DNA of 64,000 nt from positions 97,613 to 161,612 of the forward strand of contig NZ_JAFEVZ010000012.1 of NCBI RefSeq assembly GCF_022802975.1. Direction: 5' to 3'. The translations under genes and the position numbers were made by a program. Of the stretch, positions 59,536 to 64,000 are shown piece after piece. The DNA is from Flavobacterium pectinovorum (lineage in GTDB: Bacteria > Bacteroidota > Bacteroidia > Flavobacteriales > Flavobacteriaceae). The stretch's first letter is position 1, and every line of letters starts with the position of its first letter. The notes under the pieces were generated by a model, which was not told the DNA's origin, did not search any database, and worked only from the letters and a program-made list of their open reading frames with translations.

Positions 59536-59994
59536 TTAAATAGGAAGTACGGTTGTGCTCTTTACTTCAGAAATCACAAACACAGTATTAATTAGAGAAA
59601 CTTCAGGCAAAACCGATAATTTCTTTTGATGAAAATGATGATAACTTTCCATATCCGGAATGATAATTTTCAACATATAATCAAAATTTCCAGAAACATA
59701 ATTGCATTCTACAACTTCAGGCATATTTAAAATCGACTGGTTAAAACCTTCAGATGTATCATAGGTCTGTTTTGTTAAAGTTACCTGACAATAAACAGTT
59801 AGATTGTTCCCTAATTTCTTCTTATTTAAAATGGAAACATATTTCTCTATAACACCTTCTTTTTCAAGACGTTTAACCCTATCATGAACAGGTGTTAATG
59901 ACAAATTTATTTTGTTTGCGATGTCTTTCAGTGTGTAATGAGCATTTTCCTGTAAAAGACGTAAGATTTTTTTATCAATTTCATCTAAAGCCAT
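59536..59994 (-). CDS. Lrp/AsnC family transcriptional regulator
   Basis: A 152-residue regulator. N-terminal HTH (about 1-50) KKILRLLQENAHYTLKDIANKINLSLTPVHDRVKRLEKEGVI, then the RAM/AsnC ligand-binding domain (about 65-145). Such proteins sense amino acids and form octamers. It is divergent from ald, with 201 bases between the starts, and probably regulates alanine dehydrogenase in response to alanine; this is inference from arrangement and known Lrp-ald pairs. Confidence 0.9.
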   Translation of the reverse strand: MALDEIDKKILRLLQENAHYTLKDIANKINLSLTPVHDRVKRLEKEGVIEKYVSILNKKKLGNNLTVYCQVTLTKQTYDTSEGFNQSILNMPEVVECNYVSGNFDYMLKIIIPDMESYHHFHQKKLSVLPEVSLINTVFVISEVKSTTVLPI

Positions 59995-60149
59995 AACGAA
60001 AACGTTTTCTATAGTTAATCAAAATCAGTCATTTTTTCTTTTTAAGGAAATAAAAAGGAATCCAAAAAGAATAATTTTCTGTAAAAATACAACATAAAAT
60101 AATATTTTCTTATTTAAACCCTAATTATCAATAATATATTCTCTATTAA

Positions 60150-60157
60150 TACATTTG
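60150..60157 (+). promoter_or_regulatory. ald -7 element
   Basis: TACATTTG, 38 bases before the ald ATG, in the same 15-base context as the Rrf2-gene box (TACATTTGTAACATA). Confidence 0.5.
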
Positions 60158-60195
60158 TAACATAACTCTATAAAAAAAACAAAATACATAACATT

Positions 60196-61314
60196 ATGAT
60201 AATAGGTGTTCCAAAAGAAATTAAGAATAATGAAAACCGTGTGGCTTTAACTCCTGCAGGAGTTTCTGAAATGAAAAAACACGGACATACAGTTTACGTT
60301 CAGTCTACTGCCGGTTTAGGAAGTGGTTTTGCTGATGAAGAATATACCCAAGCTGGTGCTTTAGTTTTACCAACAATTGAAGACGTTTATGCAATTGCAG
60401 AAATGATTATCAAAGTAAAAGAACCAATTGCTTCTGAGTATCCTTTAATTAAAAAAGATCAATTGCTTTTTACTTACTTCCATTTTGCTTCTTCAGAAGA
60501 ACTAACTCACGCAATGTTAGAAAAAGGTGCTGTTTGTTTAGCTTATGAAACTGTAGAAAAAACAGACCGTAGTTTACCATTATTAGTTCCAATGTCTGAA
60601 GTAGCAGGTCGTATGGCGATTCAGCAAGGAGCAAAATATCTTGAAAAACCATTAAAAGGAAGAGGAATTCTTTTAGGCGGCGTACCTGGTGTTCCTCCTG
60701 CAAAAGTTTTAGTTTTAGGTGGAGGAATTGTAGGAACTCAGGCTGCAAAAATGGCTGCTGGTTTAGGTGCTCAGGTAACCATTATGGATTTAAGTTTGCC
60801 ACGTTTACGTCAATTAGACGATATTATGCCGGCAAACGTAAACACAGAAATGTCTAACCATTACAACATTACCAGAGCAATTAAAGATGCAGACTTAATT
60901 GTTGGAGCAGTTTTAATTCCGGGAGCAAAAGCACCGCACTTAATTACCCGTGACATGCTAAAATTAATGCGTCCTGGAACGGTTGTCGTTGACGTTGCTG
61001 TAGATCAGGGAGGTTGCATCGAAACCTGTACTCCAACAACTCACGAAAATCCAACTTTCATTATTGATGATATTGTTCACTACTGCGTAGCAAATATGCC
61101 TGGAGCTGTTCCTTATACATCTACTTTAGCTTTAACGAATGCTACTTTGCCTTACGCTGTACAATTAGCAAATAAAGGCTGGGAAAAAGCTTGTAATGAA
61201 AACGAAGAATTGAAAAAAGGTTTAAACATTGCTAACGGAAAAATCCTTTACAAAGGAGTTGCCGAAGCATGGAATCTTCCTTTCAATGAAGAATTAGTAT
61301 TAACCAACGCATAG
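60196..61314 (+). CDS. ald: Alanine dehydrogenase
   Basis: A 372-residue NAD-dependent enzyme that interconverts alanine and pyruvate plus ammonia. N-terminus MIIGVPKEIKNNENRVALTPAGV and the dinucleotide loop VLVLGGGIVGTQAAKMAAGLGA (about 170-191) are typical, and the catalytic Lys/His region lies in the N-terminal domain (segment KVKEP). The C-terminal NMPGAVPYTSTLALTNATLPYA is diagnostic. Divergent to the Lrp-type gene. Followed by a terminator. Confidence 0.95.
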   Translation: MIIGVPKEIKNNENRVALTPAGVSEMKKHGHTVYVQSTAGLGSGFADEEYTQAGALVLPTIEDVYAIAEMIIKVKEPIASEYPLIKKDQLLFTYFHFASSEELTHAMLEKGAVCLAYETVEKTDRSLPLLVPMSEVAGRMAIQQGAKYLEKPLKGRGILLGGVPGVPPAKVLVLGGGIVGTQAAKMAAGLGAQVTIMDLSLPRLRQLDDIMPANVNTEMSNHYNITRAIKDADLIVGAVLIPGAKAPHLITRDMLKLMRPGTVVVDVAVDQGGCIETCTPTTHENPTFIIDDIVHYCVANMPGAVPYTSTLALTNATLPYAVQLANKGWEKACNENEELKKGLNIANGKILYKGVAEAWNLPFNEELVLTNA

Positions 61315-61345
61315 TTATACTAAAATAATATTTATAATTCACAGC

Positions 61346-61380
61346 AAAAAGGCTTTTCAGTAATTGAAAAGCCTTTTTTA
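61346..61380 (+). terminator. terminator after ald
   Basis: AAAAGGCTTTTCA / TGAAAAGCCTTTT hairpin with T-run. Confidence 0.85.
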
Positions 61381-61386
61381 TATAAA

Positions 61387-61411
61387 AAACCTGCCTCAAA
61401 AGACAGGTTTA
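61387..61411 (-). terminator. terminator after pafA
   Basis: AAACCTGCC / GACAGGTTT short hairpin whose T-run follows on the minus strand, 20 bases past the pafA stop. Confidence 0.65.
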
Positions 61412-61430
61412 AATTTATAATCCTAAAATA

Positions 61431-63047
61431 TTACTTTTCATCCAATACTTCCTGCATTACTTTAGCTTCTGTTCCATTTGGGAAAGTAACTTTTATTTTT
61501 TGAGCAATGGTTGGTGCAATTTCAGTAATCGCCTTTTTATCATAAGATTCGCCTTTTTTAATATGCCAGCCATAAAAAATTGCCGGCACATGAGTATCAT
61601 AAGTATAAGCCGTTCCGTGTGAAGTACCAGTTGGCAAATATTCAATAACACCTGGTTTACCAATTACAACCATATCACCATCCTGCGTTACATCATATCC
61701 TTTTGCCACGAAATTCAAATAATAATCATTTCCTGAATTAGCCAAAATTTCTTCTTCTGTATATGCTTTTTTTACCTGAGGCAAAGAAATTAAAAAATCT
61801 TTAAATTCTTGTTTCACTTTCGCTAAGTCTAAACCTTTGTCTTTAATAATTTGTTTATTGAAAAAGATATTAAAATTAGAATAATTCAAAAGTAAATCTA
61901 CTCCAAATGTTTTAATTGAGAAATCCTGTAAACTCTTTCTAAAATCTTTTGATGGATAATTATCAACATCATATTTGCGGTCTTTCAAATAAATAACATT
62001 TTCCGCTCCTGCATGATCAGCTGTTAAAAAAAGTAAATAATTATTTTTTCCAACTGTTTTATCCAGATAAGCTAAAAAATCAGCTATAGTTTGGTCTAAT
62101 CGCAAATAAGTATCCTGAAGCTCCATAGACCGTGGCCCTAATAAATGTCCAACATAATCTGTAGAAGAAAAACTTACCGTCAGGAAATCCGTAATATTAT
62201 CTTTCCCCAACTCTTCTTTTTCAATTGCTTTTTTTGCAAAATCCGCTAATAAATCATTTCCATAAGGAGTAGCTCTCAAAATTCCGGCATCATTTTTCTC
62301 ATACATTGTTTTCAGATCATACGGAAAAACAGGAGCAGAACTGCCATATAATTTCCCTTCATAAGGATTATTATCCGGAAGACTTTCATTGTAAGTTGAA
62401 GCAGGCTTATATAAATCCCAACCCTTATTTATGTATTTCAGATAATTTTTCTCATTATTGAATTCTGACACCCATTCTGGCAATTTTTCTCCATAAAAAG
62501 TACTGGAAATAAAAGAACCTGTTTTACTGTACCAAAAAGCCCAATTCGCAAAATGCCCGGCTGGCAAAATCGCACCACGATCTTTAAGACTCATTCCTAT
62601 AACTTTTCCCTGAAAATTAGTAGCCATTCTAACTTCGTCAGTAATGGTTGTACTTTGCAGGTTTTTTGGAGACATTTCTCCTTCATCTGCAGTTCCGTCT
62701 CCAACAGTCTTTACTGAAGCATCATCTGTACAATACATTTGCTTTCCAAGAGTTCTGCTAAACCATTCATTTCCTACAATTCCATGTGTTGCAGGTGTAG
62801 TCCCCGTATATATTGATGCATGTCCCGGAGCCGTATAAGTGGGCACATAATTATAATGCATATTCTGAAAGGTATATCCATTATTCATTAATCTTTTAAA
62901 TCCATTTGCAGAAAAATCATCCGAAAATCGATATAAATACTCCATTTTCATCTGATCAACTACAATTCCAACAACCAGCTTAGGACGTTGCTGAGCAATT
63001 AAGTTTGAGATAACAAACAGCATCAACAATACAATACTTTTTTTCAT
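61431..63047 (-). CDS. pafA: Alkaline phosphatase PafA
   Basis: A 538-residue periplasmic or secreted phosphatase with signal peptide ending about residue 19 (ISNLIAQ). It matches the phosphate-insensitive PafA of Flavobacteria and Elizabethkingia. With a constant offset of seven residues to the Elizabethkingia enzyme, Thr72 (nucleophile, in PTYTAPGH), Asn93, Lys155 and Arg157 (LKDRG) all fall where that enzyme has T79, N100, K162 and R164. Metal ligands include Asp and His in TADHAGAE. It releases phosphate from phosphomonoesters. A minus-strand -7 box TATTTTTG lies at 63071-63078. Confidence 0.94.
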   Translation of the reverse strand: MKKSIVLLMLFVISNLIAQQRPKLVVGIVVDQMKMEYLYRFSDDFSANGFKRLMNNGYTFQNMHYNYVPTYTAPGHASIYTGTTPATHGIVGNEWFSRTLGKQMYCTDDASVKTVGDGTADEGEMSPKNLQSTTITDEVRMATNFQGKVIGMSLKDRGAILPAGHFANWAFWYSKTGSFISSTFYGEKLPEWVSEFNNEKNYLKYINKGWDLYKPASTYNESLPDNNPYEGKLYGSSAPVFPYDLKTMYEKNDAGILRATPYGNDLLADFAKKAIEKEELGKDNITDFLTVSFSSTDYVGHLLGPRSMELQDTYLRLDQTIADFLAYLDKTVGKNNYLLFLTADHAGAENVIYLKDRKYDVDNYPSKDFRKSLQDFSIKTFGVDLLLNYSNFNIFFNKQIIKDKGLDLAKVKQEFKDFLISLPQVKKAYTEEEILANSGNDYYLNFVAKGYDVTQDGDMVVIGKPGVIEYLPTGTSHGTAYTYDTHVPAIFYGWHIKKGESYDKKAITEIAPTIAQKIKVTFPNGTEAKVMQEVLDEK

Positions 63048-63070
63048 AGTTAACTTATAAATATTTAAAA

Positions 63071-63078
63071 CAAAAATA
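63071..63078 (-). promoter_or_regulatory. pafA -7 element
   Basis: TATTTTTG on the minus strand, 23 bases before the pafA ATG; no clear TTG at -33. No Pho-box was looked for beyond visual inspection. Confidence 0.5.
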
Positions 63079-63163
63079 CAGATTCGAATCCAAAAAGGCT
63101 AACCGAGCTTATATTTAAAAACAGAATTGACTTTAATTTAACAAAAGTATAAAAACACTTATG

Positions 63164-63270
63164 GCGTTTCCCTCTGGGCCGGGCTGTGCGCTGTATCTTT
63201 TGCGATAGAACTTTTTAGAATAATAGAAAAAACGAATCCCGCAAAAGGATGCCGCTTCCATCCCTAACGC
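63164..63270 (+). ncRNA. structured intergenic element, variant copy D
   Basis: It begins GCGTTTCCCTCTGGG and ends CCATCCCTAACGC; GCGTT (63164-63168) pairs with AACGC (63266-63270), and the inner stem TATCTTTTGCG / CGCAAAAGGAT resembles copy C. The end sequences differ from A-C. It occupies part of the 420-base gap between pafA and tRNA-Leu; the rest holds nothing recognisable. Confidence 0.4.
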
Positions 63271-63427
63271 AATTTTGGGTAACTAGACGTATTTGATCTT
63301 TAAATTATACTCTCATATTCAAAAGGCATATAATTTCACAAAGGAATTGCGTACTATTTTTGAAAAACAACCAATAAGATTATTGGTTTTGCAAAACTGG
63401 CTAAATATCCCAAAAAAGATTAATAAA

Positions 63428-63462
63428 AAAAGCGTAATTACCATTTGTAATTACGCTTTTTG
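63428..63462 (-). terminator. terminator after tRNA-Leu
   Basis: AAAAGCGTAATTA / TAATTACGCTTTT hairpin, six bases from the tRNA-Leu 3' end; the minus strand ends in T-run. Confidence 0.85.
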
Positions 63463-63467
63463 TTTAG

Positions 63468-63553
63468 TACTCAGAGCGGGACTTGAACCCGCACGAACAT
63501 TGCTGTTCACTGGATTTTAAGTCCAGCGTGTCTACCAATTTCACCATCCGAGC
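63468..63553 (-). tRNA. tRNA-Leu (TAA anticodon)
   Basis: An 86-base class II tRNA with a long variable arm (TGAACAGCAATGTTCG). Acceptor stem GCTCGGA / TCTGAGT, with two G-U pairs, discriminator A; anticodon loop CTTAAAA; T-arm GCGGGTTCAAGTCCCGC. CCA is not encoded. Confidence 0.95.
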
Positions 63554-63562
63554 ATTGCATAG

Positions 63563-63635
63563 TGGTACCTCCAGGGATCGAACCAGGGACACATGGATTT
63601 TCAGTCCATTGCTCTACCATCTGAGCTAAGGTACC
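63563..63635 (-). tRNA. tRNA-Phe (GAA anticodon)
   Basis: A 73-base cloverleaf: acceptor GGTACCT / AGGTACC, discriminator A, anticodon loop CTGAAAA, T-arm CCTGGTTCGATCCCTGG. CCA is not encoded. It is nine bases upstream of tRNA-Leu in the direction of transcription and is probably co-transcribed with it. Confidence 0.95.
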
Positions 63636-63647
63636 TCACTTTAAACA

Positions 63648-63682
63648 AAAAATCCTTCCCGATAAATATCAGGAAGGATTCT
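63648..63682 (-). terminator. terminator after 5S rRNA
   Basis: AATCCTTCC / GGAAGGATT hairpin; on the minus strand the second arm runs into TTTTTTG. It separates 5S from tRNA-Phe, so the tRNAs need read-through or their own promoter. Confidence 0.75.
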
Positions 63683-63689
63683 TAAAAGA

Positions 63690-63798
<109 letters not shown>

Positions 63799-63943
63799 GG
63801 TTGTTAGTCTAAAGTCATAAGTCTTAAAGTTTAAAAGTCTTTTGACTTTTGACTTTAATCTTTCGACTAAAAGACTGCTCTTGCGTCGAGCAAATATCTT
63901 AACATACTGAGATAAAGAAAGTTTTTATATTTTAGAAAGTTTC

Positions 63944-63967
63944 TTCTCCCGACCGTAGTCGGGAGAA
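63944..63967. other. perfect hairpin just past the 23S 3' end
   Basis: A 10-base perfect stem TTCTCCCGAC / GTCGGGAGAA with CGTA loop lies between the 23S 3' end and 5S. It may be part of the rRNA processing stem or spacer signal. Word-type repeats (GACTTT/AAAGTC) fill 63810-63875 in the same spacer. Confidence 0.6.
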
Positions 63968-63968
63968 A

Positions 63969-64000
63969 AGGGTGTACATAAGCTTACGGATTATTAGTAC
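63969..64000 (-). rRNA. rrl: 23S ribosomal RNA, 3' end (partial)
   Basis: The minus strand enters with GTACTAATAATCCGTAAGC, the conserved 3' terminal part of 23S rRNA. The rest lies beyond the window. The exact 3' end is approximate. Confidence 0.85.

Noticed and set aside
63293..63520. 75-codon open frame on the plus strand
   Set aside because: It runs over the tRNA terminator and the antisense of tRNA-Leu, with no family features.

Overview
The window looks like chromosomal DNA of a Flavobacterium-type member of the Bacteroidetes. It is AT-rich, start sites lack Shine-Dalgarno motifs, and -7 elements of the form TAnnTTTG precede many starts. SusC-type plug motifs (a final ITTK preceded by a YG signature) occur, and the best-recognised proteins (PafA, class III-like PPK2, reduced DnaJ, split methylmalonyl-CoA mutase, Rrf2/NmrA pair) are flavobacterial in style. 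No prophage, insertion sequence or CRISPR array was seen. The accessory content is one toxin-antitoxin pair and many short intergenic palindromes.

Layout: 1-9 kb holds purB, a CPA2 antiporter, a 1-Cys peroxiredoxin, an AEC transporter, an Rrf2 regulator with an NmrA-like reductase, and meaB. 9-17 kb holds two related small secreted proteins, an LTA-synthase-like phosphoglycerol transferase, a MATE pump, a small beta-barrel and a PPK2 kinase. 17.4-19.4 kb is an ECF sigma / membrane anti-sigma-like / plug-domain cluster. 19.5-24 kb holds a scramblase-like protein, an SDR, an unknown two-module protein and mtaB. 24-33 kb is a long minus-strand run: GNAT, HAD, DUF2007, hydrolase, half-helicase, a sigma54-type response regulator without DNA-binding domain, an ABC-2 exporter, dnaJ-grpE, tRNA-Trp. 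33.5-41 kb holds hisS, a MacB-like permease, prmC and ribD.

41-52 kb is mostly plus strand: dnaA, LMW phosphatase, a tetrapyrrole-methylase-family enzyme, methionine aminotransferase, SDR, udk, a DivIC/FtsB protein, then mutA and mutB separated by a RelE/ParE-type toxin-antitoxin pair. 52-56 kb (minus) groups cell-wall functions: a lysozyme-like protein, DUF2279, mltG and dapF. 56-63 kb holds a DegP-like protease, a long GAPDH, lrp divergent from ald, and pafA. The right edge enters an rRNA operon on the minus strand: 23S 3' end, 5S, then tRNA-Phe and tRNA-Leu.

Functional links: meaB at 8 kb serves the mutase at 48-52 kb (propionyl/methylmalonyl-CoA to succinyl-CoA). lrp probably controls ald. 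grpE and dnaJ share a promoter. The sigma factor and its membrane partner form a signalling unit whose C-terminal plug motif suggests a link to the TonB/SusC system. The most unusual signals are the sigma/plug cluster, a structured intergenic RNA-like element present in at least three copies with a compensatory base-pair change (candidate Flavo-1 RNA), the toxin-antitoxin pair splitting mutAB, and a dense population of word-like inverted repeats in gene-free spacers. I did not find a clearly new multi-gene defence or metabolic system.
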